Shown piece after piece: positions 35,099-48,192 of a stretch of 64,000 nucleotides of DNA. The notes under the pieces were generated by a model. The model was not told where the DNA came from. It searched no databases and was given only the letters and a program-made list of their open reading frames with translations. A program made the translations under genes and the position numbers. Each line of letters begins with the position of its first letter. Positions within the stretch are counted from its first letter, which is position 1. Source of the DNA: Costus lasius (taxonomy: Eukaryota; Streptophyta; Magnoliopsida; Zingiberales; Costaceae). Location: contig CM050449.1 of the NCBI GenBank assembly GCA_027563935.2, positions 54,081,949 to 54,145,948 of the forward strand, given 5' to 3'.

Positions 35099-36583
35099 TA
35101 CTTGCGAGAAACACAAGGTGTATGTTTGCTTGTATAAAAAGTTTTTGGAAAATTTTTCTTCTATCCATGCGCGTTTCACATAGAAAGCCTCTTTCATCCA
35201 AACTTCTTTTATCATTTTTATGGCCAAAATTTGGATTGTGTTTATGATGGATTTAAGACCAAAGGCGCACGTAGTTTTGTCAAGTAGGACGGGCATTGTG
35301 TCTTCGGACTGGCCGGGTCTCTTGATCTGACAAAATTGCCAGCCGATAGGGTCCATGAAATCATCATGAAACTTGATCCCAATTTTAGCATAAATTTGAT
35401 TGAGAGAGTGCTTTGGATGATGTTGGCGCATAAGGTGCTAAAATTTGATTCTTTCGGATTTTCAAATTTTACATGCGCCACTTGATTGGGTTGATATGGT
35501 CATAGCGAGTGCCCTCCTGTGTTGTGATGTGGAAGCATGTTTCCACTTGTGATGAATGCTTGTAAAATCTCTTTCCACCTGCGTGTGGTTCTCTCCCTAT
35601 CTTGTTGTAAAGATTTTTTCATCTTCTTTATAATAGATGTAGAATTATATGATAGGTTAAGGCTTCATCTTGACAACAAGGAGTCTTCTTCCATCGAAAA
35701 GAGTGTGGCGCCAGCTTTGGAAGCATGGTGATGGACTTGCGGCTGAAGGAAGGACACTTGCTTTCGGCTTCTGGCATGGGCTGATTTGCTTCAGGGACTC
35801 ACAACCCTTGGATGCACGATAACATGTCACAAGGCTCGTGACAAGTTATGTGTATGAAAAGGGCTATGACCATATCGACCAAACTAGCATGCCTGTGATA
35901 GTTTATTATTTTGTCCATAGCATGCCTGTGATGTTTTTCCTTTGCTGCCATAACCATAGGAAAACTGCATGCTAGAAAAGAATAAAATCAACGTGTAAAA
36001 CTCTCAATACAATATCAAGTCAATAGCCTTCTAACGCGTAGCCCTCATCAAGCTATTGATCGGTGGTGTTGTGAACTATTTTCCACCCTCGTGGGACACA
36101 CCCACTTATCTTTAGAAGATGTGAGGTGACAATGATTTCCCCAGTCTAGTTTTAACCTGGGCGTGCCTTCGCAAGGAATTCGTTGGCCCTGGGCATAACA
36201 GTTAGGACCAGACTTGACTAGTTTTTCATATGACACTGACATCATGAATCACTAGAGGCAGCTGTTGAGAGGATAGGGTTCTGTGTTGTATCCAGCCCTC
36301 GCTGGACACAGGGTGCCTAGTCTGTCTTAACTAAGAGGAATTGTGCACGGCACAATTGGCTGGCATGCCTACGTAAGGAAACATGAGAAACTCTGTGCAT
36401 CCCAACTCACCCTCGTGAGTCACGGAGACCTCATGTGAAATTAGGATCCTACTCACTTATTTTCTATGTTGAGTTTGAGTGTTCTCAACTTGGTCTTGGA
36501 AATAGTGGGAGCATAGCATTTAAGTTAAAGTCCTTGTTAAATGCTTTATCATAGTACTTATTTTACTTATTTGCTTATTGTAG

Positions 36584-39500
36584 ATGGCATCTCCTTATCT
36601 AAGATTGAAACTTTATAAAAACAAACTGGATGGGACAAATTGGGCAAAATGGTTCAAGATTTTGTCCAAGATACTAGAACAAGAGAATAAGGTGCATCTT
36701 CTTGAAAGACCTCCATCCCAGTCCAGTGTGTATTTCACTACTGAGTGGGAGTGGAATATCTATCTTGAACATTGAGAAGATAACGAACAGTACACTGCTC
36801 TTGTCTTAGAGTGCATGACCCCAGAGGTCAAGGTTGAGTGTGATGAGATGGGGATTTATGATCTTATCATACATCTCAAAGGTCTCTTCACACCATGCTC
36901 TATAGATAATGATCAGGAGAGTTCTGTTGGATCTTCAGAGTGTATGCCTAAATCTGAGAATGACCATGGTTCTGTATCTTCGAAGCTAATACTTCGGAAG
37001 ACTGGGAATGCATGGGTATTTCGAAGAGGATTAATGGCCAAGAAGAGCATGACAAAGAAGAAGGGATGTAATCCATCCGCTTCAGGTATTGTGTTACCGA
37101 GGTCTTTTGTCTACTTCTTATTCATGGGTACTGGGTACCGTATGTGAGGCTCACATATGTTTTACATGTGTAGGAGCTCAAAAGAAGTAGGACGATGAGG
37201 CTTGATGGGATCGACTCTCGGGTCAAGGACGGAGCATTGGATGCTGCTATTGATATCATCTCACTGCCTTGAAGACTTTATCTAGAACTTTGCTATTATG
37301 TATCAGCTTATGTATTAGAACATCATTCCTTTTGGAAAGAATTTCAGTTTAAAATAATATATGATATTTTTCTTTATAACTGAGATGTTTTATTGAAGTG
37401 ATACAGTTGATAATAGTTTGTGGCTCTATATGTAACACAATATCAGATCCATTGATTCAATTAACATCCTCTTATGGCATTGTCTCTTGAACCATAGAAC
37501 AATGGTCACATCCAAAGGTCCATGGACTGTTGGGATCATTATCCTTTCAGGATTATGATACATGTGAGCCTTGTTCAAAGGAGCAAAATTACAGATGCTG
37601 CCTTCACCATAAAGGGTGGAAGGGTAAGTAGCTTGTTGGATCTATTACACAGCAATGTGTGTGGACCCATATAAACAAGCACGAAGAGGTGTTATATGCT
37701 TCATCAGGTGTGGGTATGCCTTATCCAACCTAAGAACTTTGGAGAAATCCAAGAAGTTCACAAATGAAATATTGAGTCAAATTGGAGGATCTATTAAAGC
37801 ACTTTGATTGGATCAAGGTGATTAGTGGAAAATTTGATGACTATCCTAAGGAGTGTGGGGATTATCTCATAGCTTACTTGGAACACCACTGTGTGGTGAT
37901 TTTCAAAGAAAGAAAGAGGAACACATTGGATGTGGTTCCATCTTTGAATAATCATGCAAATATACTACTATGATGCCATGCAAACAGATGCATTGCCACT
38001 CCATAAGAAAGTGTCTAAATTAGCTTTTGAGTTGCGAACTACAAATATCCCATTTCTTCAATGGAATTGGGAATGTAATGTGCAGTGATTCAAAAGTATG
38101 TGTTTGTGGTGCACTGTAGAGTGCTAATTCTATCCCAAAGAGAACAAAATATTTGTTGCTCAAACTGCTGTCTCTCTTGAGAAAGTATTTCTTTTAAAAG
38201 AAGCTAGTGGGAATAGATTTGATTGGGACAAGGTCCAGAATCAACCATAATATAATTAGACACAAATGGAGAGCAAAACCTCACATACAGGTTGAAAGTC
38301 AACCTGAGGTTCAAGTAACACAGGAACCACATAAGTCTGGATCGATTCGATATGCTGGGCATGACAAATTTTTCATCAAGGATGAACCTAAGACTTATGA
38401 GGAAATGGAAGAGGTCAGTGGACCAGATTCCAAGAAATGGCTAAGGGCCATGAGAACCCAAAATGGACTCCATGTCTGCTGATCAAGTCTGGGACTTGGA
38501 TGAGCCGCCAAAGGGGTTATACCCACAGGCTGTAAATAAATCTTCTAGGAAGATAGACATGGAAGGTAATATTGTTACCTTAAAGGCAAGTTGGTGAACA
38601 TAAATTTCAGGCAAATCCACTGGGTGGATAATGATGAAATTTGTCACCAATAGCTGAGTTTTAAGTCCATTAGGAATCTGCTTGTTATAATTGCATAATC
38701 AGTTATGGCGTGTTGTTATGAAAACTGTCTTTCTTGCATGGACGTCTGAAAAGATGTATATAAGGAAATAGCCAGAAGGTTTTCATATCAAGGCCATAAA
38801 GATATGCATGGTGTTATGCAAGCATGTTTAAAAGAGCCTGTGTTTACAAGAAGATCAGTGGGAGCACCATAATAGTTCTTATTCTAGAAGATTGATGATA
38901 TTCTCCTCGCATGGAATGACATCTCAACTCTTCACATGGTGAAGACAAGGCTTGAGAAGTATTTTGAGAAGAATGATATAGGGAGTGATGCCTACATCCT
39001 AGGCATGAGGATCTATAGATATAGATCCAAGAAAGTCATTGCCCTTTAGTCAATCTATGTTCATCCAAGAGTTTCTGGAAAGGTTTATATTGGATGATTC
39101 CAAATATTGATACCTTCCAGAGAGATATGGTCTGACTCTCATGAGGATGTTGTGTCCTATGACACAGCTGGAGAGTAATAACATGGGTCTAAAATCCTGA
39201 TACATGGTGTATAGGATGGATCATGTTTTGAGTAATATACACAAGACCATTTGTGGCAAATGCTTGGAGCATAGCCAGTAAGTTTCAATCAGATCCTAGT
39301 GTTTGACACTTGATAGCTGTGAAAGCAATCCTTATATATACTTGGGAAGTATAAAGGATTGAAGTCTAGTCTATGATAGACAGGAAGAATTTTGTGTACA
39401 AGGATACACTGATACTTCGTTCCAGTCTTATGACCACAACCAGGATTTGCGCTTTGCCTTGTTGTGGTGTTGTGTGCTGAAAGGCGCATGCAAACCATGG

Positions 39501-39850
39501 TGGCAAAATTCTACAAATAAGGCTGAGTACATTGCAGCTTCTTGTGGCAGCCAAGGAAGCAGCTTCATTTATTTGAACTTGATTAATTCCTGGTGCTTGA
39601 TGGTCTAGTATAGTTCTTACTGGGGCCATAGTATAAGTGAAGGAACTTAGTGCTCAAGTATGTACTGTAGCATATCATCTGATCTTAGAGATCATGGATG
39701 AGGATGATGATCAAATTTATTAAAATAAACACAGATAGCAATCTGGAAAAACCCACTAACATAGCCTCTGGTGCAGCGGAAGCTAAATGGGTCATACTAG
39801 AGACATTGGAATTGACTAAACATCAGTTGCCCTTGGTCTTAGTGCAAGTG
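36584..39850 (+). pseudogene. copia F gag-pol remnant
   Basis: A gag start is readable (MASPYLRLKLYKNKLDGTNWAKWFKIL, ATG at 36584) but stops after 63 codons; a second gag piece runs to about 37147. Downstream only islands of homology survive: an integrase-like stretch near 37640-37880, the linker and RT start near 38280-38480 (EPHKSGSIRY, VSGPDSKKWLRAMR), RT fragments near 38870-39320 and RNase H fragments near 39400-39720. Each is cut by stops and frameshifts. No YVDD box is intact. The decay is much heavier than the 1.6% LTR divergence would predict. Confidence 0.85.
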
Positions 39851-39856
39851 GGAGAT

Positions 39857-42063
39857 TGTTGGTGTTCATGCCCTGCAGACCAATGTTTGGACATAGTCGG
39901 GCATTGTTTAAATGTACTTTGATAAAATTATTATTCTCCATAAAGGCAAGGTCGTTATTATGCAGACTTCTCTACCTGTGTTGATGTATTGAGTTGCATA
40001 TATAATGTCCCAGGAGTTTGGATTGGATCCATTCTCATAAGCTATCCCCAGACAAGGTACCATAGCAGATATGGGACAGCTTTGGTACATGTGAGACTGG
40101 TGTATGGGTTGGTTAGGTGCGGGGCACAGTAACGCAGACATACAGGTGCATTGGATGCATTGGAGTGATCCACCATGAGGATTGACTTGTCTAGTCAACG
40201 AGTCAATCTCACATGCAAGAGGTTTGCATTGATCCTTAGACTTGAGGTATTCATGTCTAGATTTGATGATGGATATGCTTTGATACAGTCTTACGTCTCT
40301 CCGTAATTGGGGGACCAAAACGACTGTCATTGGGCATGTCATAAGTCACGTAGAGACATGAATGACCAATAGTAGGATTTGCCCCTTCCTTATTGGAATC
40401 ATGATATCCACTCCGGGGCGCCCCACCTTATTGGTGCATGACAGGAATGTGTGGCCACACTTATTGAGTCATGACCAATGCATTGGATTGATAAACTTGA
40501 GACTAATCCAATGGCAGGATATCAGTTTAGGCAAAGGGATCTATAATGCAATGGGAATCCTCGTTGCTTGTTAGGAGTTGTTGCCATAATGACTTAAGTC
40601 CTATGACATGGGTAGTAGTGATGTGTTGCTAGATACCCCTCACTACTTATGATGTTTACATCATTGCCATCGTCATATGGATCCTACGGGGTCACACGCA
40701 ATAGACTCTTGACGTTGCTTTAATCAGAAGCCTTAGGATCAAGTTATTGAATAACTTGGATCCATTTGGAAGATTTCATCAGCGCCAATGGGCCTGATGA
40801 GTTGGAAGAAAGTTATTGGAGCCAAACTTCAATTTTGGCAGGTTGACCTGAAATTGACCTTAATTGGTCACATTTGGATTAGGGTTGCATTGGATTAGAT
40901 CCAATGGCTTAATCAACCCATGCAATGAAGTTTGGGCTAACTCATTATCCAATGAAGCCCAATAATAAGTTGTCATGAAGAGATTAGAGGCAAAAAGGGC
41001 ATAATGGGGAGAAATCTCACCCCATTGGCGCCTAGGGGCATAATGGGGTGAGGGAGGCGCCTTTGCTTCATTATGGAAGTAAAGGGCGTCTAGCCCTTCT
41101 TCCTAGGATGGAATGCATGCCTTTAAGGCATCTCTTGGGCTGATATGGCTATAGGGCAAATAAGGATAGGTTGAATGAGGTTTATGGAAAAGTCTTGGAG
41201 ACTTTCCTTGCCACAAACCCCCTTCATCCTAGCCGCCCACTTGGCATGATCTTGGCCCTCCCTAAACCGCCTCTTGACCTTATAAATAAGACCCTAGCCG
41301 CCCCCTCTAAAAGTGTTAACTCCTTGGAGGCGTGAAGACACATAGAGAGGCGTGAGCAAGGGCAAAGGGTGACAACTTGAAGGTGGCGCAACTCTTCTTC
41401 CTCCTTGAAACCGCAAGCCTTATTCTCCTTCTTCACCTCTTGACGTAATTTGGAGAAGGGCTTGGTGGCGACATCTCTTGGAGAGAATTGGAAGCTTAGG
41501 GTGCCGACAACTTGAGAGCTTTGAGCTCTCCTTCTTCATCAAGGAGCGCAATCTCCTTCTTCCTTGGAACCGCAAGTTCTTCTTCTTCTCCCTCTCTTCT
41601 TGGCCCAAGGACTCTTAGTGTTTGGTGGCATCTCCTTGCCACAAGTCCTCTTCATTCCTTGGCCATAGGCGCACCTTGCTTGAAGGTGGCGCATGCAAAG
41701 AAGAGGAAGGAAGTACTTGGCACATCATCCTCTTCCTCATCTCTTCTTGGCACTTCCACCTTGGAGGTGGCGAAAGATTTGAAGAGAGTGATAAGGCTTG
41801 ATTCTCTTCCCGAGGCTAGCACCAAGCGTGGAAGGGAGCAACGATCAGGGAGTCGACGCGTGGATACTTGTAGAGGGCGAACACTTGGGCGCCTTCAACA
41901 TGGCTTCGGCAACTAGACAAGCAAAAGAGGTACATCTCTAACACATCCTTGTGTCTTCTCTCTCGCATGGATCCTTGGGACCGGAATATGTTTCGGGTGT
42001 AATGATTCTTCCGCTGCGTCCTGGGACTGCAAAATTTTAAATTACACTCGGTATTCCCTAACA
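39857..42063 (+). repeat. 3' LTR of copia F
   Basis: 2207 bp, preceded by polypurine tract AAGTGGGAGA and followed by TSD ATCTC. Second copies of all leader hairpins are present (40146-40160, 40602-40677). Confidence 0.94.
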
Positions 42064-42068
42064 ATCTC

Positions 42069-42895
42069 TCCTTGGAGGTCCTCTTTGCGATGTCAACCGG
42101 GGTTAGGGGTTGTCTCCCTAACACAAGCTCAAAGGGCTGTGCCCCGTAGACGATGATTTGTGGAGGTTGTAGGCAAACTGTGCCAAATCAATCCACTTAA
42201 CCCAATCTTTTCGACTCGTAGTCAAAATTTCAACTGAATTGTAGAAAGGATTCGATGATACCTGCGATTGAATCGAACCGCATATTTCCCCGAGAGACTT
42301 GTCCAATTTGGTTGCGCCTAAGTCTCGTCCTTTTCAAAAGTGTCCCATACCACCTCCATCGAAGAGTAACTTAGCTCACCCCAATTACTATTTTGTCCCT
42401 AGGTCTTCCCATCATAAAGGCGTCCCCTTATGACGGGAAACCCAGCTCGGACAGATTTCAAGGATTTTTCTTGTTTGTTATCCCAAGCTTCCCTTACACA
42501 AAGGCGTCACCTTATGCAAAGTTGGCTCAGTTGAAAAAGGAGAGGGATCTCTTTTGTTTTAGTTGGACATCGTCCACTCTCCTTGTCCCAAATAGCAGTT
42601 TTAGAGTTTGCTAACTCTTCCTCATTTTATTTCTCCCTAAATAGCAGTTTTGAAGTCTGCCAACTTTTCCTTTCGTGCGCAGAGTACCTCTACTCTGTCT
42701 CATTTAGCTTTCGACTCTCGAAAGCTACAGGATGCCTATCCTGTATTAGCACACCATCTATTGCTTGATCTGAAGCGTCGGATCTCCTTGGTGCAACCCT
42801 GCAGCCAAGGCATTCGCCGACAAGGGCAGTCCCCGGTAGTCCCTCTTCTTTCCCTTTCTTGGCTTCGTGCTTCCAATGCACGACACGAGGCAAGG
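42069..42895 (-). pseudogene. gypsy 2 RNase H and integrase core remnant
   Basis: Read on the minus strand, RNase H comes first: DASDQAIDGVLIQDRHPVAF ending SRKLNETE at about 42693. Degraded sequence follows, then integrase at 42118-42306 (WIDLAQFAYNLHKSSSTGHSP). A frameshift leads into PFELVLGRQPLTPVDIAKRTSKE, which ends at the copia F insertion. Reverse transcriptase, which should precede RNase H, is absent; the sequence jumps from the end of protease (SPCLVSCIGSTKPRKGKK) into RNase H. Confidence 0.85.
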
Positions 42896-43560
42896 GGAAT
42901 CTTCATCGAATATCTGTATCCCATACAAATAAGGCATCACAACTATCTTTGCCTTGACCAAAAGTTCGAAGCCAAAGATTGCTTCATAGTCTGGCAGTTT
43001 CAGAATCTTCGCATGGCAGTGGCCCTGCCAACTGCCGATTACGATATCTACATCGTACGATACCCCTAAGACCTCGGGGTCTACTGCACCAACCGACCTC
43101 ACTTGGTCCTATGCTGGGGACATCTTAAGTCCAACTCTTTTAGCCGTGGCTTCGCTAATGAAAAGGTGCAACGCACCGGTATCAATCATACCGTTCACCA
43201 ACTGAGAGTTTATAAAGGACACAACGTATAGTAACGTTGGCCTCTCACTACTAGTGGAGGCAGTGCCCAATACTAGTGGAGTCAGGAACACCTCCTGATC
43301 CCGTACATTATTCTCCTCTTCTGCTATTGCAGAAGGTGGACGGTCTCTGACTGTCCTTGTCAGCTTTGGTGTCGCAAGCAGACTATCCCTCGTGAATGAC
43401 TCTTTGCCCTTCACGGCGAACGAACTCTTCGTTCGCGAGGTAAAAGTCATACCACTCGCAGTAGCAGAGCTAAGAAAGGGGACACAATCCCCGGACCCCA
43501 TGTGGTCCATCATAGTCTCCGCAGCTCGATACAACTACTGCGTATAGTCCCGGATGTTTG
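42896..43560 (-). pseudogene. gypsy 2 protease remnant
   Basis: Retroviral-type aspartic protease. The frame 43109-43534 carries the active-site motif IDTGA in FINSQLVNGMIDTGALHLFIS. A second frame (42758-43102) holds the rest of the domain, including VIGSWQGHCHAKILKLPDYEAIFG. The two pieces are joined by a frameshift near 43105. The catalytic DTG triad is intact but the protein is not. Confidence 0.8.
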
Positions 43561-44060
43561 TAACATGCCAGACTTTCTCGGGGGGCCCCTCGCAGAACAC
43601 GTCCAGTTCCATGGAAGGAACTGAGTCTCGATCTCCGTCTTAAGTCTCTCCCAAGAGAGCATACAGGCTAGATCGGCCCCGAATAAGTAGGGAGTGGTCT
43701 ATATCCGCCCCGACAATTTTACGTCTCCAGAGAGACGTACAATGCAAGCTTGGGCTTGCTCCCCCTCGGGGATCTGAATATCCTAGAAATATGTTTTCAT
43801 ATTCCTAAGGATGTCCTCAACTTCCATGGAGCAACGCACCCCTCGAAAGAGGGCAGGCTCTGAGACATGTCGTCGCACGATGGTCTCCTGGCCAGAATCA
43901 GCCGTGGTCAATGCTATCGAAGCCACCGTGGCATGCTTCAGCATTGCGACCTCTACATGGGATGCCTCTAGCTCCTCAGTGAACCAAGCCACCTGAGCTA
44001 CAAGGCGCTCGTTGGAGACGAGCAAGGTAGAGATGATCTCCATTGAGATTTAGAGATCCA
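43561..44060 (-). pseudogene. gypsy 2 gag remnant
   Basis: The minus-strand frame 43783-44043 is gag-like: a leucine-rich, coiled-coil-like N-terminal part, then FRGVRCSMEVEDILRNMKTYF, matching the usual gypsy gag pattern PxxFxGxRxxxEVExFLxxMxxYF. Capsid-like sequence (SWERLKTEIETQFLPWN) continues in broken frames to about 43560. Confidence 0.75.
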
Positions 44061-44196
44061 AAATCCCATCACTGGCTATGTCCTCGGGGGGACGATAGTC
44101 TGGTGTTTGTCGGACATCCCATCTGTTCGCAAGCAGTTGGGTCAACCGAATCACAAGTACGACACTCGTACAAGTTGGAAAGGGCAGACAACCTCG

Positions 44197-44207
44197 CTCT
44201 GATACCA
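44197..44207 (-). other. primer binding site of gypsy 2 (tRNA-iMet)
   Basis: Minus-strand TGGTATCAGAG, three bases from the 5' LTR edge at 44211. Confidence 0.85.
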
Positions 44208-44210
44208 AGC

Positions 44211-47200
44211 TGTCACGCCCTAAATTACGATAATATATTTTTTTGTGGCTTTCCACATGAGTCAACCTTGACTCGAGTCCAAATACGTCAACACAGGTAT
44301 CACAATGGTCGGAACCGCTGGATTGGGTGCGCCTTGAAGGGAACCCCTTTCAAGAGGGGGGCGAAACCCTAGTTGGCGCAAACTCGATAGGCAGCGGATT
44401 CAAGAATCGAAAACATGCAATATATGATCAACCTTTAAAACATGAAAGAAGGAGATGCGATTCATACCAATGCCATTTAAAGATGGCGCCTTGGAAGATA
44501 GAAAGCAACGAAGATTTCCTCCTTAGGACGCGCACACAAGATGAGGATGCGCTTACTCCCTACGGAATATCTTGTGCTAGCAAGATTCCTAGGTGTCTTT
44601 GATCGCGTGAGAAGGGAAGAAGATCGCCTTTCCTTGCTTGATTCTCGAGTCTCCAAGACGTGAAAGAGAAGTCTCTTACGAGAGAGAGCGACGAGAATTA
44701 GAGGTTGAGGCAACAAGAGATGCGCTCCATGTAAACATGGGGGGCGTGGTTGCTAAAAATAGCCAACCTCTCTTACATGCGATCATGTGTTCATGCCCTC
44801 ATGAACCAATCGCATTTTTCCTCATTACTTTGAACCAAGCGCTCACATCTAGAGCCGGTTCAATTCGGTCTGGTCTATAAACCAAATAACCCAAGCAATT
44901 AGTCCAGATCACATTAAAACCCTAAGGTGCTTGATCTGACCGTCGATCTCTTGATGCTTCTGATCTGACCGATCTAGCATCCGTTCTCTCGATCGAAGCT
45001 TACCGATCCCAAGCCCTAATCAATCAAACATGATCAGACCAGATCTCACTTACAATCAGAGATTAAATCCCTTTAAACTGAACCCGAACAATTCAGTCCA
45101 CACGATCTGACTTAAGTAAGCCATATCATCAAATTGTGCGACCCCTGAGGGTTTCCTTTAAGCGTCGGTAACGATAACTCACGTTATCACGACCAGTGAG
45201 AGGTATCTAGCAACACATCACTGTCTCCCGATATAAAGGAAAGAGTCTTCCAAGACTACACCCAAAAACAACACAAGTGTGAATCAATTCACAAGGCATG
45301 CATATTTCCTTTGCCACTGGATGTTCTTATTGGACAAGCCTGTCAAGCTCGTAACTCCAATATGATGAGCATGATTAATCAGATGAACACTGTCACCTGG
45401 GTATGGCCATACACTTTTCTCAATCATCTCATCCAGGGGGCCCCTTTAGAACATCACACTCCTTAAACAAGGAGACGGCAATCCTATGTCTATCACTAGT
45501 GCTCTAACCTGACTCAAGCTCACCATCCAAGATAGTCTATAATCATTATGTTTCAAACGATATTGAACTATCTCAAAACAATGACAATCATCATTTAGAA
45601 AACACAAGTGATCTCAAGTCAGAGGAAATGTGCCACTTGTCATAATCAAGGAATATTCACATTGTGACAAACAATTGAACATCCTAGTAGGGTCTGTCCA
45701 GTACATCCCATGTACCCATGAGTCTACATCTTATTCCATGCTCGAAGCATCCTATAAGATTAGAACACATATTAGTCTTAACCATATCAAGGCTGTCTCA
45801 TGTTCACCAAGATACATCGACTAAGGACATAATAGCATGTCAGCCCAGCTGAACAGCTTTGAGACATTATTCAGAAGAACATATATTGCAGCAGACAATG
45901 TAGCTAACTGAATAACAACCATGCCTTTATAAACTTATGAGTTTATTACATGATACTGATACATTCCCACAGGCCTCAAACATTAGCCTTAAGGGCATAC
46001 CCCAACACGCCTAGCAGAGTCGATTCCTTGAACCGACTCCCAGCCCGACTATGGACTCAACAAGGATCACTGTCGTTCCAACACGACTGGATCAACGCTC
46101 GCAATTTATCGTGAACCGGTGTCGCTGTGTCGGACTGGGTTCACCCGAACCCAAAAGGGACGCACCCGTAACCGACCATGACGGACGGGGTCCACACCAG
46201 TTCCGTGCACACTCATGTGCCGAAGAGAGAGAACCGAGGGGAGTAACTAAACTCACCCACACGTCCACGAGTCAAGCCGGCGCCCGGCGATCGCAGATGA
46301 CTGTTCACGCAACGTCGCACGTCGATAACGAAGTAAGGTCCAATTGTCGCACGCTAGTGACGAAATGAACACGACCGGCTACTCTCTCGCACGCCGGCGA
46401 AGAGGTCGGACGACGCTCTGCGGACGACATCACCTGAAGGTGAGGTCGAAGCCTGCGGCCTCATCCCTCTAACACGTAGGCGAGAACGGCCGGAGGAGAG
46501 GTTCACCCGGAGGCGACCAACACATGCACATGGGCGTTGAAGGCGGACAGCGAAGCCATCGTTGAGCCCGCCGACAAGATGTGTTTGTCCAACGGCGGGG
46601 AGGAATCCCGAGCCCACTACTGTCGATGCCGGTTGAAGGAGAAGAGGAGCCGCCTCCAGCGGCTGGCGGCACCGGAAAGGTTGCACGATGGCTGGAGGGC
46701 AGGCGGACGGAGGAGAGGAAGTCGATCCCGCTCGGTAGCTGACCGGAGAGGGAAGGTGGCGCCAACTTAGCTGACCGTGAACCAAGGAAGGGGCTCCACA
46801 CGTCGACGATGAAACCCAAAACCGAAAAGGTCGCTCGCAGGCGACGGACAAAACTCAGAAACTCGCGCGCAGGCGAGCGTCGAGCTTGGTAGTTCACGCA
46901 CGCAGGCGGCCGGAGCTTGACGAAGGGAGAAGGGAAGGGCTCGCCGAAAGAGCAGGAGAAGAGGGACGCGACCACAGCAAGGTTCACCATCGGAGCCGAA
47001 TGCGAAGGAGTCGCCGGGAGCCGCGAGCTCGACCGGGAGAAACAGGAACGAAGGCGAGGGTACGGAGTTACTTCGGCGATCACTCAGGCCGCCGGCTCCG
47101 CCAAGTCGGTGAAGCCGATGCCGACAATGCCTTCCGAGGCGGTTTGAATGGGGACGACGGCAGCTACGGCTACGGACGCGAGGGATACAGAGAAGTGGGG

Positions 47201-47632
47201 GCGAGGCTACCCGCAACGTTCCACCACTTGCCTGCACCACCGGAACGCTGAGGACAGTTCACCGACAAACATCCGGCGAGAAGCGACGATAGAAGGGGAG
47301 AGAAGAGGGAACGCCGGTGAGACTTTCTCCAAAAGTTTGTAAGTCTCGATGAGGATGGCGTGTCCTCGTTTTTCCTCTTTGCACAGCCCGCCACACGCCA
47401 CACACGCCATACGAGGCCATGAGCTGTCCCGTCCGCCCACGCCTCGTCTAACGCGTTCCTACATATGCGAAATAATTCATGCGTAACGCCCGTTGGCGTT
47501 AAGGTTTCGGATCCGGGCGACGCCCGATCCACTACTCTGGCCCGATCCACCAGAGTATCTAAGCGGGCTGAGTTGGCTGGAATTTTGGGCCGCGCCCAAA
47601 ATTTTAGTGCAACGGACCAAAAAGGCCTAACA
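44211..47632 (-). repeat. 5' LTR of gypsy 2, interrupted by solo LTR E
   Basis: Segments 44211-44335 and 46013-47632 form one LTR of about 1745 bp once solo LTR E and one TSD copy are removed. Its U3 side (about 46400-47600) is GC-rich and gives many overlapping ORFs on both strands (up to 204 codons). They lack motifs and lie wholly within an LTR, so I leave them unannotated. Confidence 0.88.
44336..46007 (-). repeat. solo LTR of Angela-like copia (E)
   Basis: 1672 bp, plus-strand ends TGAAGGGAACCCC and ...GCATACCCCAACA, flanked by TSD CGCCT (44331-44335 and 46008-46012). RNA-element copy at 45152-45242 (minus): all helices kept, the loop has one C>T change, and hairpin 3 loop GTGA. Confidence 0.95.
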
Positions 47633-47637
47633 CTTGG

Positions 47638-48192
47638 TATTAATTTCTTGGTTTATTTAAGATTCTATAAGAAAAAAGATCTGGAATTATATATTTTTTT
47701 TATGATTAGGCATTCTTCAACAATTCTGATTTCACGCACAAATCATAGTGATTAAAATTAGTGCTGCAAATTAGGTTTAAAAAAATATATAGAGGAAACC
47801 CTTTCGGTGATCTAGCTATTTGGTCAAAAATATAAAAGATAAAAAAAAAATAATTCCATTTGATTTATCTAATGACTCAAAATTATTTGGGTTCGATCAA
47901 ATAGCTCAAAGAGAGGGACTTTTTCTTAGGATTTGACATGATCGATCATCATCAAGCTAGCAGAAAGTGAACTTGAACCAAGCCTTTTCCAAGTACATAC
48001 GTGCAATTACACGAGAAATTCAATTCTGTTATTTATTCAACATCTCCTTAGGATCTGAAAGAAACTCCACAAGAAAGGAAGCTGCAGCTTTGAAACGAAT
48101 TCAGACAATATGCATACTTGTGAAGTATGAAATGAACACAAATACACGTACACTACAAGGCCATATGATGATGATAACAAATTGACAATCGA
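47638..48192. other. spacer between gypsy 2 and laccase
   Basis: AT-rich, no supported ORF. It must contain the 3' untranslated region and poly(A) signals of the laccase, which I cannot place with confidence. Gypsy 2 ends only about 560 bp from the laccase stop codon. Confidence 0.5.

Larger units (their letters stand above)
32878..42063 (+). mobile_element. Ty1/copia retrotransposon F, structurally complete but coding-dead
   Basis: LTRs of 2208 and 2207 bp begin TGTTGGTGTT(T/C)ATGCCC and end ...CCTAACA. TSD ATCTC is perfect (32873-32877 and 42064-42068). The element interrupts the gypsy 2 integrase. I count about 35 substitutions and one indel between LTRs (about 1.6%), roughly 0.6 million years at 1.3e-8 per site per year. 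The interior resembles the Angela-like polyprotein only in fragments full of stops and frameshifts. Primer site, polypurine tract (GTGCAAGTGGGAGATTG, as in copia C) and leader folds remain. Confidence 0.95.
31913..47632 (-). mobile_element. Ty3/gypsy retrotransposon 2, degraded, host of copia F and solo LTR E
   Basis: Plus-strand ends are TGTTACGCCATG (left) and ...GGCCTAACA (right), with a perfect TSD CTTGG (31908-31912 and 47633-47637). It reads right to left: 5' LTR, iMet primer site, gag, protease, RNase H, integrase, truncated 3' LTR. Reverse transcriptase is missing between protease and RNase H. Protein segments resemble chromoviral gypsy polyproteins, but a chromodomain is not seen because the sequence jumps from the integrase C-terminus into the LTR at 32462/32463. 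It is inactive. Confidence 0.9.

Noticed and set aside
46354..47550. Long overlapping ORFs (up to 204 codons) in GC-rich DNA
   Set aside because: They lie entirely within the gypsy 2 5' LTR, overlap on both strands and show no motif; GC-rich sequence with few stop codons explains them.
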